This document shows, piece after piece, positions 36,557-48,095 of a DNA stretch of 64,000 nucleotides. Both the position numbers and the translations under genes were made by a program. Where the stretch lies: assembly GCA_033439265.1 (NCBI GenBank), contig JAVTVX010000010.1, positions 24,913,056 through 24,977,055 on the forward strand, read 5' to 3'. The notes beneath the pieces are model-generated. The model did not search any database. It was not told the DNA's origin and saw nothing but the letters and a program-made list of their open reading frames with translations. Each line of letters begins with the position of its first letter. Within the stretch, counting starts at the first letter, position 1. This DNA comes from Dillenia suffruticosa (Eukaryota; Streptophyta; Magnoliopsida; Dilleniales; Dilleniaceae).

Positions 36557-39500
36557 CGCACCTGTTGACGAAGCCTAGCATTTTCCTGCACAAGGATTTT
36601 CTCCAGATTCCAAGAAATAAGAAAGTTACATAACTTTTTTTTTTTTTTTTACCATGCCTTGGATACCGCCCGATATCCGGGGTTACGCCCCGACTAATCC
36701 AGATCGACTACTACAATAACTCTTTTCGGAGGGCAGGTCTCCCAACGGGAAACACTCCATACACATGAAGGCCCGATACTCCCTGCGGGAGTCGAAACTC
36801 GGTCATGCTTAAGGATACTCAACCCTACATCCAGTTGAGCGAACCCACGTCGGTAAAGTTACATAACCTTGAAATATACTAGGGACTTTCGATCAATAAT
36901 CCAGTGTAAATATAAACAAGGATTTCTCTATTGAAGTTTACCATTGATTTTAGCTGCTTCGTCTTCTCCTTGAACAACTGAGCCTGTAATTTATACATAC
37001 CATAAGTTTCTTTTAGGCTGTTTGTCCCCTCAAAAAAAACTTTAATGGGGGAAAAATGATCCCCCCCCCCATAATTACTTGCTCATTAAGTTTATAGTTT
37101 GCAGGGACTATCGAGCTTGTTCATTAAATAATCTCTCACAAATTTGGAATTGAATAGAGCAAAATAAAAGGGGTGATCGTTGACAAAAAAAAAAAAGGGT
37201 GATCAAACACAAACATCCAGAGTTAAAACATGTGGGTCTAGATGTGGTTAAGCATACCTTTCTAGCTCTTATTTTTCCCAAGCTCCTCCCTAGTTGGGTT
37301 CCTATTTCTTCAAGTTCCTCATTAGAACTCAAACCAATGCCTCCTCCGAGCAACTTCCTAAGACATTTACAGAAACTTAAGAAAACTCTTGAACTAAAAA
37401 CTAAAGTCAGGATCAACACAGCAGAAATATGGTAGGATGGTAATCAAACTAAATGATGAACCGTTGAGAGACTTCAAGATGCTCAAGATTCTTGGCCATG
37501 ATTGTTACTTCATGCTCCAAGTTCTGCACAGAAGCGAGGCGTCTGTGAGTCTACAACAAATAAATGGATGAGCTACAAACATGCAGGTCTGAAATTTCAA
37601 ATTAAGGAATGGTTTATAAACACTTTTGAAAAGCCTTAGTACGTATGAATCAATTATCAAGGCAATAATTGAAATGTCTTTTTGAATTTTGATACTAAAG
37701 AACATTTAATAACCTTGTTTTCAAATAAGATTAGTTTTAAAAAACAACTAAAACTCAAAAATACATCTCAAACTAAATTAACTTGTTTTAAATTTAGACA
37801 AAATTCATATTCTAACAATGTATCAGTATTGTTTCAAATTAGTTCAATCTGTTGGATTTTTTAATCCAATGTTGGATTAATATATAAAATCATGATGTAT
37901 TTGGACTATCATTTAAAATATAGTTCAATGAGAGTGGTTTGTTATAGTATATTTGTTATAGAACTTCAATGTATATAAAAGGGTGTGGAACTTTTAAAAG
38001 TATAGAAACCAAATGGTAATTTTCTATTATGTGATGGGTCAGAATAAAAATACCAAAAGATAAAGGGTGATTTTAAAAAAGTGATCAAATCACTAACAAT
38101 TATATATAAGAGGTTATGGTCCCAGATTAACATATCTTACATTACTTCTTTGATTTTTCATCATTCAAAGAGAGAAAAATCTAGATATACATATAATCTA
38201 GAAGATCAAATCCCAAGATCTGTACACTCATTTGGCTTCAATGGATTCAAGTTGGTATTTCTTTGTCATTGAATATGACACCTAGGACATGTGAATATAT
38301 TGATGATAGTTTTTTATCAAATTAGGGTTTCTAACAAAATCATCTAAGTTGTTTTGAGCCTATGAAGTTTGAAATTGAACATTGTCTTGTTTTCACGGAA
38401 CTGTGCACCTTTGCTGAAAATAATCACCCTCTTATCTCTTTGGAGATGGTTACAGACATAAATACACCGAAAATAACAAATCCTTTATCCCTTTTAATAT
38501 GGTTCCAGAAGATGGTTTGAAAGAAGTTAACACCCGGTGGTTATTGAAAATAATGAGGCGTTTGAAGGCCAAGGAAGTTAACATCAAGTGTTGAAGATCA
38601 TGAAGAAGTGACAAATTAACACATGATTGTTATTGCAGATCACGGAGTAGTTGGACGTTAACACTCATGGCTATTGAAGATAATAGAGCAATTAAAGAAA
38701 ACTAACACCAAATGAAAGCCTAAACAAAAAGAAGACGCAACAATCAACACAAACATCTGATTATCCTTAAGCATGGGAATGAGTAGTCTAGAATATAGTT
38801 TCGGTTGCAATATAACTTAGTGATACGCAAGATTTCAATTCAAACCAAGAGGAAAAATTACTTAAGCCAGTAGTTGAGACTTGTACAAATTCAGTAACAG
38901 TAATCAGAAGAATGATGAAGAAACTATTAACTTAAAAAGATAAGATATACCTAAAAGTAAAATTTTAGATATTTTGGATCAATTATTGAAAACGATGATA
39001 ATATAGATGGGGATATAAAATCATAGGATGCAAGCGGGTGGATGAAATGAAGAAATACATCTAGAGTTGTTTACGATCGCACGATATCATTATAGTTGAA
39101 GGAGAAGTTTTATAAAACTACAATTAAATCTGCATTATTGTATGACACCGAGTATTGGACTATTAAAAACAATAAGAGTATAAAATGATTGTAACTAAAA
39201 TTAGAATACTCAAATTAATGTGATAAAATTAGAAATGAAGAGATATGTACTAAATTGGTAGTAAGTTCAATTGTGAATAAAATATGAGAGTATCGTTTAA
39301 AATGGTTTAGACAAATACAGCAAAAAGACACATCAGTTAGGAGGAGCGAGACCTTAAATGTAGGAGATTAAGTGAAATATCATGGTAGGTTGTTGAAAAT
39401 TTAGATGCAAATTATTCGTAAAAATATGAGTATCAAGAGTTTAGTTAAGAAAATGATTTTAAATAAAAATGAGTGACGTAGTAGAATCTGAAACAATTAA

Positions 39501-42500
39501 ATCATCTCTTTTATGTTTTAAGTTTTGATGGATAGTTTATTTTTATTTCTTTTTTTCATTATTTTTATTTTTATTTTCTTTTTTAGGGTTTTCTTCTTTA
39601 TTTTTGTTTTCAAATTTTAATCATATATATTTTTTCTCTCTTTTATATTTCTCTTTCAAACAATCGACTTTAAAATTTAGAATTAAGATTCGGTTGTTGT
39701 TGCTTTGTAGTAGTTGAGACTTGCACAAGCTTTTTCAACTATGGATTGCCATGCAAAATGCTTTGTATTCTTGTCATTGTAATTCAAATTTATTGTTAGT
39801 GAATGAATATATCATTCACAACTTATAAATTTTTAATTTGCATTCCTTTTTAAAACAAAATTCTTGAGTCCCAAGCATGCCAAAAGAGTCCTCATATGAT
39901 TTCTAAGGGGCAGCTTTTCCACATCTTAAAACTTGGAATTTGTCTCCTCCATTTTAATAAATAAATCGGAAACAGCACCTTATGTTATAATGTTTGGCCA
40001 GCAACTTGCATGCATTAGGAGAAGCCATGCCACATGCTCATCTCAGGCATTTACTAGTTCATACAAAATATAATGTATTTTCTCTACATGATTTTCACAT
40101 TTTTCTCCGCAACTCATTTTAGTAATCGAACTATTCCGAAGCATCCTAGGAAATTACGCAATATGGAAGTAACCCCCAAGACAACCATTGGTTATATGAA
40201 AGTAAGAAAATGTGTTGATTAATAATCTACATCTAGCCTGCAATGTTCCCTTTACCACAATGGATTTTCATTAAAATTTTTGGGTAATTAAACACTTCCA
40301 TTATCGATCACTCATATTCCAAGAGATGATATGTGTAACAAAAAAAGAGAAAAAGAAAAATAATCTGACCTCCATGTAACCTTCTAACTCTTGTTCGCAT
40401 GTCTGCACTTCCTTTGCACAATGAAGATATCGTTCTATTGTCTTCCTCATACTGAAGAAACACAAAAAATTCCAGGAAAAAAGTCACTCAATATATACAC
40501 ATTAAGTCATTTCTTAAGACAAGGTATTTGTGAGGAACCGCTTTTATTCAATGATAGTTGGTTGCAAAATAACATGTTCTTCATGGTAATATATTTTTCA
40601 ATGTCAACATATGACTGATGAGCATAAGCCAGGGACCGAGGATCACCGAGCTTGCGTGAATTTTATCCCATAAGGCACTACAAATAATTATTTAGGGGTT
40701 GAGATAATTTTTTTTTCTTTTTTTTAAAAAAAGTTGAAATTTGCAGTTTTTTTTTTTTTTTGACAAAGTTGAAAAGATTAAGGTTTTTCTCCTTTTCTTG
40801 TCTAAAGGTGCATGACGCAACACAGGACAGCCCCTTCAGCCTATAACACCCCCCCCCCCAAAAAAAAAAAACACTACAAAACTGCAATTATTTATTGTTT
40901 TTCTGAAGTAGCATCCTTTTTTTTTTAGGAGAGATTTTTCTTAAGTAATATTATTTGAGTTGTTGAGACACAATTTTATTGACCATTAAAAGCATATGGT
41001 AAAATTTTTTAATATTAGCATACTTAAAAATTTATGAACATTTGATTTTTGTCATATTTCAATCATTAATTTTTTTTGGTTAATCAACAACAGCAACAAC
41101 AGCAACAACAGCAAATCGAACTTTAATATCAAATTTTGGGATCAATCGTTTAAGAGATCAATACATGAGAGAGGAAAAAAAAATATAAAAGTATAAAATT
41201 AAAGTTTGAAAGTAAAAATAGAGAAAATAAAACTAAAAAATAAAAATAATGAAAAGAAATAAGTAAATAAATTATTCATAAAACTAAAAAGAATAATAAT
41301 AATAAAATTTCAATTAATCATAATAAAAAATATTTTTGTCTAGCAAATAGCATCAAGACTCGACCCCAAGTACTATATGCCATTTGTTTGAATTGCCACT
41401 CATCAAAGTCCAAACTAGATGATTTTATGTCTGCCTAAGAAAGCATCACAACTAGTTACAGCAGCAGCCGTATATATACCATTAGGTTCAAATAGGTTTT
41501 GTACATCTTCTATATACTTAGACTAGTTCGACCAGTTGCAGGCTCACTCTTTTTTTTTCTCCCTATATTTTTCAAGACTATATTATTTGTACCAATCCCC
41601 TGTATATGCTCAGTTTTTCTCATTCTGTTGCCTGCATATTGGGTATGCTCTTGCTGGGTCATTGGTTTTGCAATCAAATGGTCTTTTTTTTTTTAATGTT
41701 AGTCTTTAGATTTTCTCATGGGGCAAAATCTAATCTATTGAAAATTATAAAATCATAGGATTGAATTAAATGATGCAACGGGATGTGGGATGGAGAGTTA
41801 GGGCACAAATTTTAGAACATTATGAATCTGAAGAGGAGGGGGGGGGGGGATTTTGCTGTTATAAACAGAAGAAATACACATTATTAACAAATGAGAAGAC
41901 ACGGTAGGTTACTGCAATTGCATATAACTATTCTCAATCAAGAATTTCATATATCTTTTTGTTATTTGTAGGTTGTCTTAATTACAGATTAGTAACGGAA
42001 AAATATTATGCTTAGATTTAATCCAAATACATTAAAAAAAGAAAGAAAATTTCTAGTTAAAAAGAATATAAAAAAGAAAATAAAAATAATGAGTAGAGTG
42101 AAGGAATATTTCATATGTAAAAAATTTAAAATGATATTTGCGTAATATGCAGATTTGTTACTCCTATGAGTATTAGGGATGGTGTTGAAGTTTGAATGTG
42201 TCTTTTTGGGGTTCACCAAGAATACGGTGACCTAGTAAGGGGTTTTCCAAGGTGAGAATGTGTGATCCATGATAGATTATGAAAATGATGGTAGATTAAA
42301 GGGGAATCAACATCATATGTGAGGATTGAGAGATTGGCCAAACGATGTGAATCAATTTGTATTTATGTTAATTTACTTTCACTGTCCAGCATATTATTTT
42401 GGAATGAGCAATTTTTCCTCTCAAATTTTGCTACTAAAAATACAAAAGAAATAACTACCAAGGAATAAGGAGGCATGCTAGGCTACCGCAAAAGCAAATA

Positions 42501-45437
42501 ACGATTCTCAAATTTCAGATAAGCCTTGGCATTTATAGGTGGTTCTAGTACCAGATTGGCAATAGAAAAGTAAGGGAAGAAACATGTATGGTGTCCTTCA
42601 ACCAGCATTAGAAAAAGTTGGCCTAAGGTTACTTGGTGAAAACATTAAAAGAAGATATGGGATTCAAGATGGGCTTTTCACCCAAAGATAAAGAGTATAC
42701 CAATTACTTGAGCAAAAACGGAAAACAAATACAAGTTTAGAGATTTCTGCCAAAAAAGAAAATACAAATTTAGAAAATAAAAAATGGAACATGTGGAGAC
42801 ACTCTTACCATGTCAATGTTGATTTAATTTCAAATGAGACACTCTCATAAATATTTTTAATTGCTTGGGATTCTCATGTTGCAATGTTTTACTGCATATG
42901 AGTTCAAGCAACAACAACAAAGTATAGCTAAAGATGCACCGAGCATTATCTAATAGATGCAATCATATTGAAAACAAGAATGAATTTTGTTCTCATGAAG
43001 AAAATCAAAAGAAAGGTGATTACAAAGGAAAGATTGCTAACCCTAGTATGATGTATGCAAGATTTCTGTGAGCAATTTATGGATTTGGACCCACTATTTT
43101 CAATTCATTTGTGGGACACTGTCATAAAAGGGATGAATTCAATCTTGAGACTTCTGAAATTGAAGTATAAGATCTATAAAATATAACATATACCAAGGAA
43201 AAAGACCTATGTGATTCCAAAATGCATCCTAGTAAGACTCTAAAAAGAAATCAAACAAAAAGAACTTATATGACAATCTAATTAGAGACTAAGAATTTTA
43301 ATTTAAATAGTTATACAAATGACTCAGAATCTTTGTCTGTGATTAAGGTTCTAGGTGTGAGTCCTGCCCGTACCCTTTTGCTAATTAAAAAAAATCATAA
43401 TAATAATAAATTTCTTAATCCAACACTTGGCCAGCTACAGACCAAAATATTATTTGTGAATCCCAATTTATACAATAGCAGAATATGAATCATTTGGAGT
43501 AAGGATCGGTGTTTTTAACTTTGAAAAAATGATACAAGCACACATTACCGGAATCATTAGGAGGAGAATGCTATGCGTGCTTGTTTTCATGCTTTATAAA
43601 GATTTGATTGTATCTATAAGATAATGCTTGGTGCATCTTTACCTATACTTGTTGCATGATTGATATGCAGTAAAACATTGCTTACCCAAGGTAATACTAA
43701 ATAAAAAACATAAGAATACTTATGAAGAGAGAAATAAAACAAGGTTGATAACGTACTCCTTTTTTGGCAAAAAGTTATCTTGTTTCATTTGAAATTAAAT
43801 CAACATTGACACCAATAATCCCTCTACATGAAAGTACGTAAAAAATTAAAAGAAAGGCAACTAACCAGAAAAGATTGCTAACCCTAGTATGATTTATGCA
43901 ACATTTCTGTGAACAATTTATGGATTTGGACCCACTATTTTCAATTCATTTGAAGGACAATGTCATATAAGGGATGAATACAATCCCAAGATTTCTGAAA
44001 TTGAAGTCTAAGAACCACAGTGAAAACATATACCGAAGAAAAAAACCTATGTGATTCCAAAATGCTTTCTACAAAATCTAAAAAGAAATCGAACAAAATG
44101 ACTTTTTTTATGACAATATAATAAGAGACTAAGAGTGTTAATTTAAATAGTTATTTAAGTCATTTAAAACCAGAATTTGTAATTAAGGCTCTAGGTTTGA
44201 GTCATGCCCCCACCGTTTTGCTAATAAAAAAATTATAATAACAATAACATTCTTAATCTAACACTTGGCCAACTATTGAACGTAATATTATTTGTGAATA
44301 CCATTTCAAACAATAGTGAGATTTGAATCATTTGGAGGAGTAAGGATTAAGAGGGGAAAAAAAAAAGGTACAAGCACACATCACCCAACAATGATTCATA
44401 TTGACTGAATGTATCCATATTGTTAAGCTTTAATGCAGCTTAGAACAAGGTTTTATTTCAGGAATGAATATGATTTTCAAATCCACAAGATAATAAGTGA
44501 ACCCCCCAAGAAAAAAAAGAAAAAATACTCAAAAAATGTATTTTTATCCATGAATTAATTATTTTTTCATAATAAATTTCAAAATGAAAAACATAAATGA
44601 GTTAAAAGTAACCATTCTTCCCACTTTTGTCTCAAATAAAAACCACAGATTGGAACGTCCAACAATATGTAAAATTATATGGAGGATAGGCAGGCCAAAA
44701 AATAACCAAAAATTCAGGATTTGTAGAAATTAACCATCCACCCATCTGCTAAAGTAATATTAAAGCCTGAAATCATCGTAGCCGGTGTTGTCAGTGAGAT
44801 GCATAATAGGATGCCCCAGAAAATAATTCATAAGCGAATAGGAAAAAAATATATTTGCATAGAATAACATAGTATGGTTAATTTATGAACAAATGTTGAT
44901 AATACTGTCGTATAAATAAGAAAACCAAAATTAAAGTTAAAGAGGATGACCTGATTATAATTATAAATATAAATAAAATAACTAGTCCGTCATGAATCCA
45001 GTAATCATGAATGCTATTTTGATTATAGGATCATATGAAACAATTTATTATTTTTTGTGAAACAAAAACCTGTGTACCCGTCCTCGAAGGAGAGAAGTGC
45101 AGAGACAACAAAATCTCCATGTATTTATTACACAGAAACATGAAATCTTGGTCGTACGAACTTTCTACCAAAAAATAGGTACGGGAAGCAATGGGTGATC
45201 AAGAATATAATTAAAAAATTAAAAAAAAATCAGGGAAAGGCTAAAAACGTACTTGGAAGTACTGGAGAATTCATAGAGCTTTCCTTTCGGAGAGAAGATA
45301 ATGGCTGCGACTTCAGCTTCACACAGCACCGATAACTCATGGGCTTTCTTTAGCAGTCCATTTCTTCTTTTTGTGAAGGTCACTTGCCTGCTTGTTGGAT
45401 TTTCTATTTTCTTCAACTCTATCTTCCCTCTCACCAT
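36245..45437 (-). CDS. SOC1: SOC1-subfamily MIKC MADS-box gene, seven exons
   Basis: SOC1/AGL20-type factors integrate flowering-time signals and act in the nucleus. Minus-strand exons: 45437-45253 (MADS domain, [30 protein letters not shown]), 40451-40370 ([17 protein letters not shown]), 37523-37462 ([19 protein letters not shown]), 37357-37258 ([27 protein letters not shown]), 36983-36942 ([14 protein letters not shown]), 36600-36562 ([13 protein letters not shown]), and a last exon ending at 36245 with [17 protein letters not shown]. The [10 protein letters not shown] block matches the SOC1 C-terminal motif (usually DVETELFIGLP). Exon sizes 185, 82, 62, 100 and 42 match the family. Exon 6 is 39 nt if it uses the ctggag acceptor; the usual 42-nt start is preceded by TG, not AG. 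The last exon boundary is unresolved: the nearest phase-0 acceptor (exon start 36388) leaves a TGA at 36380-36382. Introns 1 (4.8 kb) and 2 (2.8 kb) are packed with repeats. Confidence 0.85.
36523..36552 (+). repeat. (GA)n microsatellite 10 bp from SOC1-like exon 6
   Basis: About fifteen GA units (CT on the sense strand of the gene) begin just after the exon 6 donor at 36561. Confidence 0.85.
36635..36854 (-). mobile_element. full-length tRNA-derived SINE with 13-bp target-site duplication
   Basis: The best family copy. The 13-bp sequence aaagttacataac flanks it (36622-36634 and 36855-36867). Read on the minus strand it has an A-box-like tcgctcaactgg, a B-box-like gagtttcgactcc about 40 bp later, a body with gttgggagacctgccctcc, the core gatctggattagtcggggcg, then ccccggatatcgggcgg and a 3' poly(A) of about 16. 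Length is about 220 bp. It sits in intron 5 of the SOC1-like gene in the same orientation, with its poly(A) end about 34 bp from exon 6. Confidence 0.85.
37850..38360 (+). other. unclassified AT-rich intron 2 segment
   Basis: It has a TATA-like tatataagagg (38104-38114) and LTR-like composition, but no termini, primer-binding site or coding domain were found. Treated as unexplained intron sequence. Confidence 0.25.
38526..38740 (+). repeat. degenerate tandem repeat, period about 42 bp
   Basis: Five loosely conserved units start near 38526, 38577, 38615, 38657 and 38701. Each begins with a variant of gttaacac and most continue with a variant of tggttattgaagataatg. Spacing ranges from 38 to 51 bp. 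It lies in SOC1-like intron 2 just upstream of the RTE LINE. Confidence 0.55.
38889..39708 (+). mobile_element. 5'-truncated RTE-clade LINE with about 20-bp target-site duplication
   Basis: The plus-strand translation, interrupted by stops and shifts, gives segments typical of plant RTE reverse-transcriptase C-termini: [55 protein letters not shown] and [19 protein letters not shown]. The 3' end is T/G-rich (cggttgttgttgctttgtag), as in RTE elements. A 20-bp duplication, one mismatch, flanks it (38869-38888 and 39709-39728). It is antisense to the SOC1-like gene, within intron 2. Confidence 0.8.
41880..42575 (+). repeat. diverged duplication in SOC1-like intron 1
   Basis: About 100 bp around 41888-41945 resembles 42468-42525: gaagacacggtaggttactg against gaggcatgctaggctaccg, each followed by a variant of cataactattctcaa. 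It is an old duplication of unknown origin. Confidence 0.4.
42812..43810. repeat. imperfect inverted repeat (fold-back) in SOC1-like intron 1
   Basis: The left arm 42812-42978 pairs with the right arm 43580-43810 read in reverse complement. Matching blocks include gtcaatgttgatttaatttc, gcaatgttttactgcatat and aaagatgcaccgagcatt. The right arm carries an extra segment of about 60 bp. The loop (about 600 bp) contains the first copy of the direct repeat listed separately. Confidence 0.65.
43002..44386 (+). repeat. two direct-repeat copies of about 549 bp in SOC1-like intron 1
   Basis: Copy 1 (43002-43550) and copy 2 (43838-44386) align end to end at an offset of 836 bp. Shared anchors include gattgctaaccctagtatga, tttatggatttggacccact, cctatgtgattccaaaatgc and tacaagcacaca. 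Divergence is moderate, with small indels. Each copy contains a tRNA-like B-box region near its 3' third (around 43347 and 44190). Confidence 0.75.
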
Positions 45438-47374
45438 CCTTCTACCTCTTCTTTTTTATGAACAAAAAATTAACAACGTTGTTTTAGTTCAGCGCTCCAA
45501 GGTAAAAACAAGAAATGAAAATTGCACTTTAGGTAAAACAAGACAAAAAGGAAGTATTCAATCAAATACAAAACACCCAGGAAAAAGGAAAAGGAAAATA
45601 ACTTTTGATGAGTTCGGGGATTCCCAAATCACTCATACCAAATATTGCTGGAAAACAAAGGCGATAACTAGCCAGATTTGATGAGCTGAGAAACCTAATT
45701 CTAAGACTATAGCTAGAAAAGAAAGAACAAATGAGAGAGAAGACCTCCCCCCTCCAAAAAAAAAAGAAAGAAAGAGCTAAAAAAACGAATGCCCCAGAAA
45801 GATTAGAAGCCAAATCAATTGAAGATTTTAAAGAAAAAGCATTACAGCTTCGGTTCAAAGCCCAGAACACACAAAGGCATACACACACACACACAAAGCT
45901 CAATAAATAAAGAGGAAAAAGGAAACCTTAAAATCCCAGAAATTGTACAGCTCCAGCAAGATCAACTATCTAAACTCCAAAGCAACAAAAATATTTTCAT
46001 ATGTTTAAATCATACAACTAAGTTCTCCAACAAGAAAGAAGAAGAAGAAGAAGAGCACAACCTAGAAAACCCCAAATTATTTACCGACAATCATGGCAAA
46101 TTTGTAGTTATATATCAAGAGTTTCACAAGCTTCCAAACCAAGAAATACGCTAGGAAGATTTGGAAATGCAATAAAACAAATACGAAGGGTACCAAAATT
46201 TTCAGGGAATTTTTGCACCAACACTGAGAATTACTCAACCCTAGAAAACACATGAGGAGAAAAAACCCTTAAAAAAGAAGCGAATCATTTGAAAGCTAAC
46301 ATCGCGATCTCGATTTGACACCAGAATCCACTACCCCTAGTTTTAGGGGGTCAGAGTTAAAATCAAAAACACCATTTTTATCCGACGGTTTATTTTTATT
46401 TTACATAATTTATTAAATATTTAATTTGATTTTCTATAAAATTAAATTTTAATTTAATTTATTTAGATGGTGTCATTGAATTAATCAAATCAGTTAAAAA
46501 TATTATATATATTTTAATAATTTTTATTAATATAAATAATGTTATAAAATAAACCACAATGTCGTACAACGTTGTGCATGACAAGCCAATTAAAATTAGA
46601 CAACGCGTTAACACGTGGCATGTTTTGATTGTTGTTCAAAGTTCGCATCGCGTATTTTTTCCTTTCATTTATTTTTTTTTTGGAGAAAGATCATTGTAAT
46701 ATAAATAATCAATAATTTTAAAAAATTTAATATCCCAAAAGTATACTCTCCCATTGTCACCAAACAAGGTTCCACTTTAAATATCATTTTAAAAAATTAA
46801 AGAAATATTAATTATTTTTTCAACTTTATCTCTATTTTGATTAGCTCCACTAAATGATTAATTTCGATATATAAAATCGACTTTTAAAAAAGAAATTTAG
46901 TTTATTTTTGTTTAAATATAAATAATTAATTATTTGCTTGAAAGTGGAATTGAAAAAGTATCATGTATGGAGGCAATCGGGTAACATGTTAACCCTTTTA
47001 TTATCATGCAAAATAGCAATTAGTAATGAATGTAATTTTTATTATTTTTTAATTAGATTACGTGAAAAAAATGTCACGGAGCCATTGGAGCAATTCAAAG
47101 TCATTTTTGGAGGTAGTGCATTTGCATAATCTCATATAACCTATTATAAAAATATATATGTACATTAAATTTTAAATACTAAATTTTGATAAGAATAATT
47201 AAATTGGAACTCCTTATATTATTTAAGTATCTCTCTGACAATAAGGCCAAGCTTTTCGCTTCTGGCTTCTGCACAAAGTGGAACAAATATTCCACCAACC
47301 AGCCTATCGAGAAGGTTTGGATCAAAATAATTTAAAATTTTCAATTATTATGGGTTTAAGAGTCAAGGTTTTAT

Positions 47375-47450
47375 TAATCTATCCATATTCAGATTATGTC
47401 AATTAATCCGATCGAATACTGTAAGATTTATTATGGAATTGATTCTCTTA
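47375..47450 (-). mobile_element. very degenerate SINE remnant
   Basis: The stretch tattcagattatgtcaatta and the following gatcgaatactgtaagat align with the family core of the copy at 7579. Both ends are lost. Confidence 0.35.
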
Positions 47451-48045
47451 AATTTTATTTCTTTATTTTTATGATTTAAATTTAAAAATTTATAATTAAA
47501 ATATATAACATCTTATTGCTTTGTTCATGCAGACGTTTTGTATTGAATAAAGCCAAGCCAATAAAGGAAGAAATCCTGTCCTCCAGTGGTAAATTCATCA
47601 CCATTTACCGTGTGGACCGTATCTCTAGGAAGAAATAAATAAAATAAAGTACCGAAAGATAATCTCGATTGGAACACATATCTATCTCACTTAATTACAT
47701 ACTTTTCTTTCCGGTCCTATCTCAACTAATTAATTAGTAAAGTCTTAAATTAGCATCCCATGAAGCTGCATCCGTGAGTGAGCCGACACAAGTCGACTTT
47801 GCTCCTCTAAATGCCAAAAGCGCATATGATTCCAAGTAAATGATGCCCTTCTATATCAGCGCATTATATAGCGGAGTTGTAACCTCAATTTCTTTTAATT
47901 TCATTTTAAAAAAATTATTAGTAAAAGCAATATTTTGTAAATAATTTCTATAAAAATTTAACATATCATTATATTGATAATTATTTATATTAAAAAATCC
48001 ACTTAATTTCAATTTATTTAATCTCAACTTTTCAAACAGAACCAT

Positions 48046-48095
48046 AATTTTTTAATTTTTTAATTTTTTAATTTTTTAATTTTTTAATTTTTTAA
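48046..48095 (+). repeat. short tandem repeat, unit taatttttt
   Basis: About six near-perfect units of 8-9 bp (ttaatttttt type). Confidence 0.8.

Noticed and set aside
37850-38360. A possible LTR in SOC1-like intron 2
   Set aside because: No clear TG...CA ends, no primer site and no partner; composition alone is not enough.
45301-45681. A plus-strand frame opposite the SOC1-like MADS-box
   Set aside because: It is the antisense shadow of exon 1 plus AT-rich leader; the minus strand carries the real domain.
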